NCBI GenBank assembly: GCA_900107365.1
Contig: FNPS01000010.1
Location: 156,122 to 220,121, forward strand
Origin: Flavobacterium aquidurense
Lineage (GTDB): Bacteria > Bacteroidota > Bacteroidia > Flavobacteriales > Flavobacteriaceae
Reading direction: 5' to 3'
Length of the DNA stretch: 64,000 nt
The notes under the pieces were generated by a model. That model saw only the letters and a list, made by a program, of their open reading frames with translations, ran no database searches and had not been told where the DNA came from. Shown here piece by piece: positions 17,911 to 27,852 of the stretch (its first letter is position 1; each line of letters begins with the position of its first letter). The translations under genes and the position numbers were made by a program.

Positions 17911-20019
17911 TTACTTTTTCGGCAAAGAAGTAAAGCCCATATTATAAAGCGTGAACGCCTGTACATCTACATTTTCCTGAATGCTTGCTGCAACAGATTT
18001 CCCAGCTCCGTGACCTGCTTTTACATCAATACGAATTAAAACAGGATTATCACCCGTTTGTTTTTCCTGTAATTCAGCAGCAAATTTAAAACTGTGTGCA
18101 GGAACAACGCGGTCATCATGATCACCAGTTGTTACCATTGTTGCCGGATATTTAACTCCGGCTTTTACATTTTGAACTGGTGAATAACCTTTTAAGTATT
18201 CAAACATTTCTTTGTTATCCTGAGCAGTTCCGTAATCGTAAGCCCATCCTGCACCGGCAGTAAAAGTATGGTAACGCAACATGTCCATTACACCCACAGC
18301 AGGCAGTGCTACTTTCATTAAATCCGGACGTTGCGTCATTGTAGCTCCAACCAATAAACCTCCATTAGAACCTCCACGAATGGCTAAGAAATCGGATGAG
18401 GTATATTTTTGAGCGATTAGGTATTCGCCGGCAGCGATAAAATCGTCAAATACGTTTTGTTTCTGCAATTTTGTTCCGGCATCATGCCATTTCTTTCCGA
18501 ATTCACCACCACCTCTTAAATTGGCCACGGCATAAACACCTCCGTTTTCCATCCAAACGGCATTTGCAATACTAAAAGCAGGCGTTAAACTGATATTGAA
18601 TCCACCATAACCGTAAAGAATTGTTGGGTTTTTACCATTTAATTTTAAGCCTTTTTTATAGGTAATAATCATCGGAATTTTAGTTCCGTCTTTTGAAGTA
18701 TAGAATACTTGTTTTGATTCGTAATCTTCACTTTTGAAATCAACTACCGGTTTTTGATAAATTTCAGATTTGCCAGATTTTGGTTCCAATGAATAAATCG
18801 TTCCCGGAGTAGTGTAGTTGGTAAAACTGTAATACAGCGTTTTTTCGTGTTTTTTTCCTCCAAATCCACTAGCAGTTCCTACTGCCGGAAGTTTGATCTC
18901 ACGAACTAATTTCCCATTATAATCATATTGTTGTACAAACGAAACGGCATCTTTAGTGTAGTTGGCAAAAAAGTATCCGCCACCTGTTGAAGGAGATAAA
19001 ATGTTCTGCGTTTCTTTAATGAAATCTTTCCAGTTTTCTGGTTTTGGGTTGCTCACATCTACAGTAACCACACGTTTGTTTGGAGCGTTTAAATCGGTTT
19101 CGATAAACAGTTTGTTTCCTTCATTTTCAATAATGGAGTTATCGCTGTTAAAATTGTCTACAATAGTCACAATCGGACTGTTTGCAACCGTTAAATCTTT
19201 AATATAAAGTTCGTTTCCGTAAGTAGAATTCGATGCTGAAATCACTAAAAAATGATCGTCTTCCGTAACATATCCGCCAACATATCTTCTTTTTTGCTCT
19301 GCTCCAAAAATAAGTTTATCGTCTTTTTGAGAAGTTCCCAGTTTATGGAAATACAATTTATGCTGATCTGTCTTCGCAGATAATTCACTTCCTTTTGGTT
19401 TGTCGTAACTTGAATAATAAAATCCTTCGTTACCATGCCATGAAATTCCGCTGAATTTTACATCAACCAAAGTGTCTTCTAAAACTTTTTTAGAAAGGGC
19501 ATCAATGATAATAACTTTTCTCCAGTCGCTTCCGCCTTCAGAAATGGCGTAAGCTGCCTTTGATCCGTCTTTAGAAAAATCCAATCCGCCAAGAGAAGTT
19601 GTTCCGTCTTTAGAGAAAGTGTTTGGATCTAAGAAAACCTCTTCTTTTCCATCAGTACCTTTTCTGTAAATAACTGACTGATTTTGAAGGCCGTTATTTT
19701 TAGAATAATAGGTATATTTCCCTTCGGTAGAAGGAGCACTTATTTTTTCAAAATTCCAAAGTGTTTCCATTCGTTTTTTTAGCTCATCACGAAACGGAAT
19801 TTTATCCAAATAGCTATAAGTAACTTTGTTTTCAGCTTGTACCCAGGCTCCGGTTTCGGCAGATTTATCATCTTCAAGCCAACGATACGGATCGCTTACT
19901 TTTGTGTCGAAATACACATCGACAGTTTCACCTTTTTTAGTTTCCGGATATTGAATTTTATTTTGTCCAAATGAAATTCCTGCAGTTGTAATAGCCATTA
20001 TAAGAAATGTTTTTTTCAT
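17911..20019 (-). CDS. Prolyl oligopeptidase (S9A family), exported
   Basis: Serine peptidase that cuts short peptides after proline. The 702-residue protein has a signal peptide (MKKTFLIMAITTAGISFG), so it acts in the periplasm or outside the cell. The beta-propeller domain (about 70-410) is followed by the alpha/beta-hydrolase domain with nucleophile Ser551 in RGGSNGGLLVG, catalytic Asp near 635 in DHDDRVVP, and His670 in AGHGAGKS. All three triad residues are present, and the length matches the family. A TATTTTTG element on the minus strand at 20041-20048 may be its -7 box. The terminator-like repeat at 17840-17891 follows. Confidence 0.94.
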   Translation of the reverse strand: MKKTFLIMAITTAGISFGQNKIQYPETKKGETVDVYFDTKVSDPYRWLEDDKSAETGAWVQAENKVTYSYLDKIPFRDELKKRMETLWNFEKISAPSTEGKYTYYSKNNGLQNQSVIYRKGTDGKEEVFLDPNTFSKDGTTSLGGLDFSKDGSKAAYAISEGGSDWRKVIIIDALSKKVLEDTLVDVKFSGISWHGNEGFYYSSYDKPKGSELSAKTDQHKLYFHKLGTSQKDDKLIFGAEQKRRYVGGYVTEDDHFLVISASNSTYGNELYIKDLTVANSPIVTIVDNFNSDNSIIENEGNKLFIETDLNAPNKRVVTVDVSNPKPENWKDFIKETQNILSPSTGGGYFFANYTKDAVSFVQQYDYNGKLVREIKLPAVGTASGFGGKKHEKTLYYSFTNYTTPGTIYSLEPKSGKSEIYQKPVVDFKSEDYESKQVFYTSKDGTKIPMIITYKKGLKLNGKNPTILYGYGGFNISLTPAFSIANAVWMENGGVYAVANLRGGGEFGKKWHDAGTKLQKQNVFDDFIAAGEYLIAQKYTSSDFLAIRGGSNGGLLVGATMTQRPDLMKVALPAVGVMDMLRYHTFTAGAGWAYDYGTAQDNKEMFEYLKGYSPVQNVKAGVKYPATMVTTGDHDDRVVPAHSFKFAAELQEKQTGDNPVLIRIDVKAGHGAGKSVAASIQENVDVQAFTLYNMGFTSLPKK

Positions 20020-20072
20020 AGGTTAAGTTGTAGGTTGTATCAAAAATAGTGGTTTTTGTGAAGATATAAAAT

Positions 20073-20170
20073 TTAACCGCAAAGAGCGCCAGGAAATTAC
20101 GCAAGGTTCGCAAAGCTTTATTTAAACTTTGCGAACCTTGCGTAAAACACTTTGCGAACTTTGCGGTTAA
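20073..20170. repeat. Nested inverted repeat (CGCAAAG family)
   Basis: Outer arms TTAACCGCAAAG (20073-20084) and its complement (20159-20170); inner perfect 19-bp arms 20097-20115 and 20127-20145 with an 11-base loop. A long hairpin between the TonB receptor and peptidase genes, both on the minus strand; it may act as a terminator or mRNA stabiliser. A similar repeat is at 63382-63422. Confidence 0.8.
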
Positions 20171-20175
20171 GTATA

Positions 20176-22383
20176 TTACAGATTAAAGTTAATTCCCAAA
20201 ACGATGTTTCTTCCAATATTCGGAATACCATCTGTTTTTAATCTTGAAAGATGCGCAATATATTCTTTATCGAATAAGTTGTTTCCATTAAGGTTTACAT
20301 CAAAAGCAGTTTTGCCCAATTTCACCGTTCCTCCAAAACCTAAATTCACTAAAGTATAGCCTTTTGAAGCTGTTTCAAAACCACTCACATTATCTTGTTT
20401 AAAAGTGGAAGAAACATTTAAAGTAGCAAAACCTTCCTGAAGCCAATCTTTAATTTTAAATTCGGTTCTAATGGTATTATTCCAGTTATTAGCGGGAATT
20501 AAAGGCAAATAATCTTTGTTGTCTTTTTTACCCGTCACCGTTTCAAAACTAGTTTCAAAATGCAACCAGTCTAACGGATGTGGGTGAAAGTGCAATCCGG
20601 CTTCACCTCCATATAATTGTGCATTATCCTGCACGTAGGCAAAAACGTTATTGTCATCAATAACATCTCCGGTTGGTGAAGTATAAATATAATTGTTTAT
20701 GTGATTGTAAAATCCGTTTACGAAGAATTCAAAATGCGAATTTTTATATTCTAAGTTTAAATCGGTCTGAACGTTTTGCTCCGTTTTTAAATCAGCATTA
20801 CCAATTTCGTAACGATTGGTTCCTTCGTGAACTCCGTTTGAAGTTAATTCGGCTAAATTTGGCGCTCTAAATCCTGTCGCAACATTCAATCGAAGCGTTA
20901 AAGGCTCTGCTAATTTGGTTTTATATCCCAAAGAAGCATTAAAACTGTCGAAAGATCGGTCTAAAGCCTGAAAATATCCTTCTTCGCCAGCAATTCCGTG
21001 TTCTTCAGCTGTTATATTTCGATTGTCAAAACGCAATCCGGCTTGCAAAACACTATTGTTCCATTCGTAGTTGGCTGTTCCAAAAACACCAATATCGTTT
21101 GTTGTGGCATTCGGAATCAAATATTCTTCACCAAAATTAGTATTTGTCTGATGCATTCCCTGAACGCCCAGAATCGTTTCAATTTTGCCCATTTTCGCAA
21201 AATGATATTTCGCGTTGTAATTGAAAGTATTCAATTTCATTCTTAAAGAAGCGTCATTGCTGTCTTCAAATTCGCTTCGGTCATTGGCAATATAGCCTAA
21301 ATCAACATCTAATTTTGAATTTTCAAAAAAGATTACGTTGTTTAAACTCAACAAATGATTGAAGATTCCCTGTCTTGGAAACATGGTGTTTTTGCTTGAA
21401 GACTGCTCGCCAATTCCATCTTCAGGAATTCCAAGATCCAGTTTATTGTAGTTGTATCGCAATACACTCGAGAAACTTGAATTGCTGTATCCAATTCCCG
21501 TTTTAAAATCGGTTTCGTTATAACGAGAATTGGTTACGCGGTCACCATCGGCAATTTTATAATCTGAGTGTGTATTGAAACTTCCACGAGCCAGAAATTT
21601 CCAATTATCGGTAGAAGTTTTTAATCCAATAGAAGAATTGCTTCCTTGTGTATTGGTAAAATATTTTTGACTGAAGTTAGCTTTGAAAGTATTCGCGTCA
21701 GCAAATTTTTCAGGATTAAAATACAATACACCCCCAAGAGCATCAGAACCATATAATAGAGAAGCCGGTCCTTTGATAACTTCAACACTTTCGATTCCGG
21801 CATCGTTTAAACCTAATCCATGTTCGTCTCCAAACTGTTGATTTTCGATACGTACACCTTGAGAATAAACCAAAACACGATTACCGCTCAAACCACGAAT
21901 AACCGGTTTTCCGATAGAGGTTCCTGTTGAAATTTGAGAAACTCCCGGAATTGTTGCCAAACCTTCAATTAAAGTAGAAGTTCCTTTTTGCTGTAAAGTT
22001 TTGATGCTTTCATGCTCGACTTTCATTACGTTTTGCGATTGCAATTTGTTGAAAGGAGTAGAAACTACAACTTCATCCATTTCAAAAACAGATTCTGAAA
22101 GTATGATGTCTAAAGTGTTTTCTTTTAATAATTTAGCGATAGTTTTGTTTTGAGTGGTAAAACCAACAAAAGTAAAAGCCACCCTAAAACTTCCGTTAGG
22201 AAGATTGGTAAATTCATATTTTCCGTTTGCATCTGTGGTTGTTCCCTTATGTAATTCAGGTGCATAAACAGATACGCCAGGCAGCGGTTGATTCTGAAGG
22301 TCAGTTACGGTTCCTGTAACAGTATTTTGAGCAGAAAGTAGGCTCGAAAACCCTAAAATAAGGGCAAGTATAATTTTTTTCAT
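20176..22383 (-). CDS. TonB-dependent outer-membrane receptor with carboxypeptidase-like N-domain
   Basis: Outer-membrane active transporter of 735 residues. Signal peptide (about 1-18), CarboxypepD_reg-like domain (about 20-105; TVTGTVTDLQNQPLPGVSVY), plug domain (about 120-230; IPGVSQISTGTSIGKPVIRG, KGPASLLYGSDALGG) and a 22-strand-type barrel with the C-terminal GRNIVLGINFNL. The barrel contains HFHPHPLDWLHFE near residue 598, a His-rich stretch. The gene follows a small His/Cys-rich exported protein on the same strand, which suggests a metal substrate such as copper or zinc; this is an inference from context. The inner nested repeat lies downstream. Confidence 0.9.
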   Translation of the reverse strand: MKKIILALILGFSSLLSAQNTVTGTVTDLQNQPLPGVSVYAPELHKGTTTDANGKYEFTNLPNGSFRVAFTFVGFTTQNKTIAKLLKENTLDIILSESVFEMDEVVVSTPFNKLQSQNVMKVEHESIKTLQQKGTSTLIEGLATIPGVSQISTGTSIGKPVIRGLSGNRVLVYSQGVRIENQQFGDEHGLGLNDAGIESVEVIKGPASLLYGSDALGGVLYFNPEKFADANTFKANFSQKYFTNTQGSNSSIGLKTSTDNWKFLARGSFNTHSDYKIADGDRVTNSRYNETDFKTGIGYSNSSFSSVLRYNYNKLDLGIPEDGIGEQSSSKNTMFPRQGIFNHLLSLNNVIFFENSKLDVDLGYIANDRSEFEDSNDASLRMKLNTFNYNAKYHFAKMGKIETILGVQGMHQTNTNFGEEYLIPNATTNDIGVFGTANYEWNNSVLQAGLRFDNRNITAEEHGIAGEEGYFQALDRSFDSFNASLGYKTKLAEPLTLRLNVATGFRAPNLAELTSNGVHEGTNRYEIGNADLKTEQNVQTDLNLEYKNSHFEFFVNGFYNHINNYIYTSPTGDVIDDNNVFAYVQDNAQLYGGEAGLHFHPHPLDWLHFETSFETVTGKKDNKDYLPLIPANNWNNTIRTEFKIKDWLQEGFATLNVSSTFKQDNVSGFETASKGYTLVNLGFGGTVKLGKTAFDVNLNGNNLFDKEYIAHLSRLKTDGIPNIGRNIVLGINFNL

Positions 22384-22538
22384 TTGAAAATGATGCTATA
22401 GTTTAATTGATTTTTCTTGAGAATAAAAAACAGCAATCAAAGTAAACTTGCCAATCCTGATAAGTCTCAAGATGGAAAATTTATTTTTCTTCGGATTTTA
22501 TAAATAAGAATTTGGTTTTATTTCGAGTAGTACGAAAT

Positions 22539-22892
22539 CTAAGAAACTATAGCAGCTGGGGGACCTCGTAGTAAATAAGCACTTCCTGAAAACGAAAAAA
22601 CATTTTCAGAGATAGTAAAGAAATAAGGGATTTCTTTGTGAAAAGTGCGAAACTGAAAAGCAAAATCTTCAGGAAGAATATAACTTCCAAAAGCAAAATG
22701 ACAAACGTAACACAAATCATAATTATGATGTTGATGCGTTATTTCGCCACTTGGATCACTATAATCGTGGTGACATTGTTTTTCTGAAAGTTGCTTTACA
22801 ATATGCTCATAACTGTGTATCGACTGAAACAATATTGAGAACAATACTGTCAGCGCTAAAGAAACACTTAATAGGAGCTGCTTTTTTTTCAT
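22539..22892 (-). CDS. Small His/Cys-rich exported or membrane-anchored protein
   Basis: Protein of 117 residues with an N-terminal hydrophobic helix (about 7-25) that may be a signal peptide or anchor. The middle has CHHDYSDPSGEITHQHHNYD and then LCYVCHFAF (about 39-68), a plausible metal-binding cluster of five or more His and three Cys. The C-terminal end SAYLLRGPPAAIV is like that of a family of small flavobacterial proteins encoded next to TonB receptors. A TACCTTTG element on the minus strand at 22899-22906 is almost at the start codon, so the leader must be very short. It is 155 bases upstream of the TonB receptor gene and probably cotranscribed. Role: inferred metal handling; not proven. 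Confidence 0.65.
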   Translation of the reverse strand: MKKKQLLLSVSLALTVLFSILFQSIHSYEHIVKQLSEKQCHHDYSDPSGEITHQHHNYDLCYVCHFAFGSYILPEDFAFQFRTFHKEIPYFFTISENVFSFSGSAYLLRGPPAAIVS

Positions 22893-23111
22893 GCACTACA
22901 AAGGTATAAAAGAGCAATGGAAAATCGGCTCATTTTTTGGATTCTGTTCCTGTTTTGTTGAAAAAAGTGCAACAAATAGCTTTATTCGTCGGGAAAAAGA
23001 GAATAATTGCTTTCAAATGATATCCTGAACTGGCATTATATTATATTTGTGTAAAATAAATCAATACTAAAAAACGTTTATTTGAGAACCACTTTAAAAC
23101 CAAAATACGAT

Positions 23112-23819
23112 ATGCGATTCCTTTTAAGTTGTTTGTTTTTAGTTTCGTTTTTCAATGCTTTTTCGCAGGAAGAAGTGAAACCTGAAATAAAACCAGTGGT
23201 TAAAATTGACTCCTTATATCGTGAAGATCAGATTTATTTTACGATAACCTATAATCTTTTGGTTCAGGGGCCTCCGGGTTTAAAACAAGATAAATTTTCT
23301 GCCGGATTTTCAGGAGGTTTTTTACGTGATTTTCCGATCAATAAAAAAAGAACTTTCGCCATAGCACCTGGTTTAGGAGTAAGCTATCAAAACTATTATC
23401 AAAATTTGACCGTTTCACAGTCCGGCGACGGATCAATAATTTATGGCGTAAATGATTACGGAGAATTTGTATCGAACAGGTTTAGACAATTTTCAGTTGA
23501 TTTACCAATAGAATTCAGATGGCGAAATTCGACTTTTGAAAGCACTAAATTCTGGAGAATTTATACGGGAATAAAATTTAGCTATGTTTTTGCTGCTAAA
23601 TCTGTTTTGAAAGATGGAGAAACCACTTATAAAATTAAGGATAATCCGGATTTGAATGATTTCCAATACGGAGCTTACATTTCCGCAGGATACAATACCT
23701 GGAATATCTATGCTTATTATGGTTTAAATCCGTTATACAAATCTAATGTTAAGACAATAAGTGGTGAAAGTGTAAGTATGAGGACATTAAATCTCGGACT
23801 GATTTTCTATATCCTATAA
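23112..23819 (+). CDS. PorT-like outer-membrane beta-barrel protein
   Basis: Exported protein of 235 residues. The ATG at 23112 is chosen because it puts a clean signal peptide at the N-terminus (MRFLLSCLFLVSFFNAFS); the reading frame extends to a TTG at 23082, which would place ten polar residues before it. Strands such as KFSAGFSGGFLRDFPI, FAIAPGLGVSYQNYY, QFSVDLPIEFRWRN, WRIYTGIKFSYVFAAK and TLNLGLIFYIL fit the OMP_b-brl_2 / PorT family. PorT proper belongs to type IX secretion, but this protein lacks the usual neighbour and could be a paralogue of unknown role. TATATTTG at 23042-23049 is a candidate -7 element. It overlaps the convergent PAP2-like gene by 6 bases. Confidence 0.6.
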   Translation: MRFLLSCLFLVSFFNAFSQEEVKPEIKPVVKIDSLYREDQIYFTITYNLLVQGPPGLKQDKFSAGFSGGFLRDFPINKKRTFAIAPGLGVSYQNYYQNLTVSQSGDGSIIYGVNDYGEFVSNRFRQFSVDLPIEFRWRNSTFESTKFWRIYTGIKFSYVFAAKSVLKDGETTYKIKDNPDLNDFQYGAYISAGYNTWNIYAYYGLNPLYKSNVKTISGESVSMRTLNLGLIFYIL

Positions 23820-24419
23820 CCACAAATATAAAAACAATAACTGCGGTAAGACACCCAGTAATAAACCGATCATTACTTCTTTTGGCGTGTGAGCATCCAT
23901 TTCTAATCTTGACGAAGCAACAACTCCGGTCATTAAAATTAGAAAAGCACCCCAATACGGATTTTGCATTTGTAAATGAATGTTTAAGCCGATTGCAAAA
24001 ATGGTTAAACCGCTGATCGCCATCGTATGCAAACTTGCCTTTATTTTAAAAAGCGAACCTATCAAAGCTAAAATTGTACTGAATAACGCACCCAGAAAAA
24101 AGAAATGAAGTTCAGGATAACGTGCAATCACAATACTTCTTTTGACCAGAAGAATATATAAAAAACACTGCAAAATAAGTGGAATTTTACGTTGTGACGT
24201 TTCAGGAACCATGACAGAATTTACGTGTCCTGTTGAACGAAGTAACAAGAAAAACAAGACCGGAACCACTATAGTAATGATTAGAATCTGGAACAACACA
24301 TAATATTTCTCCTGATTGGTAAAAATATCTCCCTTGCAAAAAAGATAAAATAAAGTAGCATACATCGAAATAAAAATCGGATGTAGTATATAAGAGAATA
24401 AGGGAAGTATCTTTTTCAA
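23814..24419 (-). CDS. PAP2-like integral membrane protein
   Basis: Polytopic membrane protein with about six hydrophobic helices. The C-terminal motif SRLEMDAHTPKEVMIG resembles the PAP2 phosphatase motif SR-x(n)-H-x(n)-D, but the usual KxxxxxxRP and PSGH motifs are not clear, so enzyme activity is uncertain. Start choice: the open frame runs back to a TTG at 24446, but TATATTTG on the minus strand at 24444-24451 looks like the -7 promoter element and overlaps that codon; the TTG at 24417-24419 (LKKILPLFSYILHP...) is therefore the more likely start. Its 3' end overlaps the convergent barrel gene. Confidence 0.6.
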   Translation of the reverse strand: MKKILPLFSYILHPIFISMYATLFYLFCKGDIFTNQEKYYVLFQILIITIVVPVLFFLLLRSTGHVNSVMVPETSQRKIPLILQCFLYILLVKRSIVIARYPELHFFFLGALFSTILALIGSLFKIKASLHTMAISGLTIFAIGLNIHLQMQNPYWGAFLILMTGVVASSRLEMDAHTPKEVMIGLLLGVLPQLLFLYLWL

Positions 24420-24446
24420 AACGCTATATTTTGTGGTATTCAACAA

Positions 24447-25270
24447 ATATAATAATGTTTTTTACCACGAATTACACAAATTTTCACAAATTATTTTTAA
24501 AAAATTTTAATCTGCATGAAAAATAATTCGTTGATGCATGGCTGTGTTTTTACCACAAATTGCACAAATTACACAAATTACACAAATTTAATTATTGGAA
24601 AATCGTTTAATTCGTGGTAATCTTTTAATCTGTGCTTAACTTTTAATCGAATAATTAGCGAAAATTCGTGCAATTTATGGTGCCTATTTGTCTCACTCAA
24701 AATCTGCCTGAATCTGCTTATATCTTTTTCATCTGCTTGCAAAATAATTCGTGAATTGCTTCGCCTGTTCGCTATCGCTCGGGTCGTGGCTATTTTTAGT
24801 CATAAGAATTAGCGAAAATTTGTGCAATTTGTGGTACCTATTTGTCTCACTCAAAATCTGCCTGAATCTGCTTATATCTTTTTAATCTGCTTGCAAAATA
24901 ATTCGTGAATTGCTTCGCCTGTTCGCTATCGCTCGGGTCGTGGCTATTTTTAGTCGTAAAGAATTAGCGAAAATTTGTGCAATTTGTGGTAAATATTTGT
25001 CTTACTCAAAATCTGCTTGAATCTGCTTATATCTTTTTAATCTGCGTGCAAAATAATTCGTGAATTGCTTCGCCTGTTCGCTATCGCTCGGGTCGTGGCT
25101 ATTTTTAGTCGTAAAGAATTAGCGAAAATTTGTGCAATTTGTGGTACCTATTTGTCTCACTCAAAATCTGTGTGAATCTGCTAAAATCTTTTTTTAATCT
25201 GCGTGAAAAATAATTCGTGAATTCGTGGCTATTTTTAGTCGTAAAGAATTAGTGAAAATTTGTGAACTTC
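24447..25270. repeat. Tandem repeat array with about 155-bp units
   Basis: No coding sequence. Starting near 24,640 there are four or more head-to-tail units; the marker GGGTCGTGGCTATTTTTAGT begins at 24781, 24935 and 25090 (periods 154 and 155 bases). The last unit is about 130 bases long because it lacks the block GCTTCGCCTGTTCGCTATCG plus CTCGGG. Units contain AAATCTGC and ATTCGTGAATT blocks shared with other spacers. The left part (24,460-24,640) has simpler CACAAATTA repeats. Confidence 0.85.
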
Positions 25271-25313
25271 ATGGCAAACCTTTTTCTAAATTTGACAAAA
25301 GAAACTTTTCTAA

Positions 25314-27785
25314 ATGAGCATAAATTTAAAAAACCTTATTTCAGTTCTGGATGCCAAATGGACCGGTCCTGATACTGATATTTTTATTGATCATATTTCT
25401 ATCGACAGCAGGTCGTTGCAAAACGGATCAAAAACATTATTTTTCGCCTTATCAGGCGCTAATAATGATGCTCATTTATATATTCCGGAGTTGATAGAAA
25501 AAGGTGTTCAGAATTTTGTCGTGCACCATATTCCAAAAAATAGTGAAGGAAAAGCCAATTTTCTGGTAGTAAAAAATACGCTCACAGCTTTACAGCAATT
25601 TGCGGGCTATTACCGTGATCTTTTTGATTTTCCGGTACTCGGATTAACAGGAAGCAACGGAAAAACGATTGTAAAAGAATGGCTTAATTTTTTATTAAGT
25701 CCCGATTATAATATTATCAGAAGCCCTAAAAGTTATAATTCTCAGGTTGGCGTTCCGCTTTCTGTGATCGCCATTAACGAAAAGCACAATTTGGGTATTT
25801 TCGAAGCCGGAATTTCGACGGTAAATGAGATGAGTAAACTCGAAAATATAATCAAGCCTACAATTGGTGTTTTAACCAATATTGGTTCTGCACACGATGA
25901 AGGTTTTGAAAATTTAGAACAAAAAATCAAAGAGAAATTACTGCTTTTCAAAAAATCAAAAGTCATTATTTATCAAAAAAATGAACTTGTTGATCAATGT
26001 TTAAGGACGTTTTGCGAAGAGTATCCAATAAAGGACAGGGTTCTTTTTTCATGGAGTTTTGGCGACAGTTCTGCAGATGTTTTTATTCTCGAAAAAGAAA
26101 TTAAAAACGAAAAGACCATTGTTCAGTATCAATATCAGAGCGATTTTTTTGATTTAGAAATTCCCTTTAGTGATTCGGCTTCAGTAGAAAATACGATTTC
26201 ATGTTTATTGGTTTTACTTTATTTTAATTATGATTTCGAAACCATTCAAAATCGTATGCAAATGTTATATCCGGTAGAAATGCGTTTGGAAGTGAAGAAC
26301 GGAATCAACAATTGCAGTATAATTGATGATAGTTATAGTTCTGATTTTCAATCGCTCAAAATTGCTTTGGATTTTCTGGAAAGTCAGCAAAAAAGGAATG
26401 CAACTAAAACGGTTATTTTATCTGATATTTTTCAAAGCGGATTTTCAAATGAGGAGTTATATTCTAAAGTAGCACAACTTATTGCTGATAATAAAGTTAA
26501 TCGCGTGATTGGTATTGGAAAGACCATTGCATCTTTTGCAGCCAAATTTCCAAATATTATTACATTCGAAAATACTGCCGAATTTATTTCGAAGTTCGAG
26601 AGTTTAAATTTCAACAATGAAACAATTTTGATTAAAGGGGCAAGATCGTTTCAGTTTGAAGAAATTGTTTCCTTGCTTGAAGAAAAAACGCATGAAACGG
26701 TTCTGGAAATTAACTTAAATTCAATTAGTCATAACCTGAATTTCTTTAAAGCAAAACTAAATCCAGCTGTAAAAATTATGGTTATGGTGAAAGCTTTTGG
26801 TTATGGAAACGGAGGCTTGGAAATTGCAAAATTGCTGGAACATCACAAAGTAGATTATTTAGGTGTGGCTTTCGCCGATGAAGGAATCTCGTTGAAAAAT
26901 GGCGGAATTAAATTGCCAATTATGGTTTTGAATCCGGAATCGACCAGTTTTCCTTCGATTATTCAATATCAATTAGAGCCTGAAATTTATAGCATAAAAG
27001 GATTAAAAGCTTTCTTGAAGATTGCCCGCGAAAAGAATCTGAAAGATTTTCCCATTCACATAAAATTAGATACAGGAATGCATCGCCTGGGTTTTGAAGA
27101 AAATACGATTGATGAATTAATTGAAACTTTAAAAGGAAATACAACCGTACAAGTTAAGAGTGTTTTGTCACATTTGGCAACAAGCGACGAGATGAAACAT
27201 TATGATTTTGTAATTTCCCAGATTAATTTATTCGAAAAATTATCTTCGAAATTAATAGCAGAACTAAATATTAATCCAATTCGTCATATTCTGAATACCT
27301 CCGGAATTAGCAATTTCCCGGCGGCGCAATATAATATGGTGCGGTTGGGAATTGGTTTGTACGGTGTTTCCAACGATCCATCGGAACAAAAATATTTAGA
27401 AAACGTAAGTACTTTAAAATCGATTATTTCTCAGGTTCGAAAAATTCCCACTGGTGACAGTGTTGGTTACGGACGCCGTTTTATGGCTGAGAAAGAAACA
27501 AAAATTGCTACAATTCCGATTGGGTATGCTGACGGAATCGCCAGATTGTGGGGAAACCAGGTTGGGTATGTAATGATAAGGAATCAGAAAGCATTTATCG
27601 TAGGAAGTATTTGTATGGATATGCTAATGGTAGATGTAAGTGAGATTGATTGTAAAGAAGGGGATTCGGTTATTATTTTTGGCGAAAGCCCAACCGTAAT
27701 AGAGATGGCAGAGGCTTTAAAAACAATTCCGTATGAAATTTTAACGAGTATTTCGCAACGTGTAAAAAGGGTATTTTTCAGATAG
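25314..27785 (+). CDS. murF-alr: Bifunctional MurF ligase / alanine racemase
   Basis: Cytoplasmic peptidoglycan-precursor enzyme of 823 residues. The N-terminal half (about 1-450) is a Mur ligase: ATP-binding GLTGSNGKTIVKEW at about 108-121, then NIIRSPKSYNSQVGVPLS, ending with TILIKGARS (about 440). It would add D-Ala-D-Ala to UDP-MurNAc-tripeptide. The second half (about 455-823) is a PLP fold III alanine racemase, with the Schiff-base lysine K493 in VMVKAFGYGNGG and the PLP-site region VRLGIGLYG (about 670-680). The fusion, making D-Ala and using it, is known in Bacteroidetes. TAAATTTG at 25287-25294 may be its -7 element. Confidence 0.94.
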   Translation: MSINLKNLISVLDAKWTGPDTDIFIDHISIDSRSLQNGSKTLFFALSGANNDAHLYIPELIEKGVQNFVVHHIPKNSEGKANFLVVKNTLTALQQFAGYYRDLFDFPVLGLTGSNGKTIVKEWLNFLLSPDYNIIRSPKSYNSQVGVPLSVIAINEKHNLGIFEAGISTVNEMSKLENIIKPTIGVLTNIGSAHDEGFENLEQKIKEKLLLFKKSKVIIYQKNELVDQCLRTFCEEYPIKDRVLFSWSFGDSSADVFILEKEIKNEKTIVQYQYQSDFFDLEIPFSDSASVENTISCLLVLLYFNYDFETIQNRMQMLYPVEMRLEVKNGINNCSIIDDSYSSDFQSLKIALDFLESQQKRNATKTVILSDIFQSGFSNEELYSKVAQLIADNKVNRVIGIGKTIASFAAKFPNIITFENTAEFISKFESLNFNNETILIKGARSFQFEEIVSLLEEKTHETVLEINLNSISHNLNFFKAKLNPAVKIMVMVKAFGYGNGGLEIAKLLEHHKVDYLGVAFADEGISLKNGGIKLPIMVLNPESTSFPSIIQYQLEPEIYSIKGLKAFLKIAREKNLKDFPIHIKLDTGMHRLGFEENTIDELIETLKGNTTVQVKSVLSHLATSDEMKHYDFVISQINLFEKLSSKLIAELNINPIRHILNTSGISNFPAAQYNMVRLGIGLYGVSNDPSEQKYLENVSTLKSIISQVRKIPTGDSVGYGRRFMAEKETKIATIPIGYADGIARLWGNQVGYVMIRNQKAFIVGSICMDMLMVDVSEIDCKEGDSVIIFGESPTVIEMAEALKTIPYEILTSISQRVKRVFFR

Positions 27786-27852
27786 TTTACTGGAATTTTA
27801 AAGAAAATTACGTATTTTCGATATCTATTAATCACTACTAAAATATACAATT

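Noticed and set aside
23082..23111. TTG start for the PorT-like protein
   Set aside because: It would put a polar stretch before the signal peptide; the ATG at 23112 fits better.
23112..23819. Firm assignment as the type IX secretion protein PorT/SprT
   Set aside because: Only general OMP_b-brl_2 resemblance can be seen, and no other secretion genes are near.
24447..25270. Possible CRISPR array
   Set aside because: Units are about 155 bases and repeat throughout; there are no short repeats with unique spacers and no cas gene.
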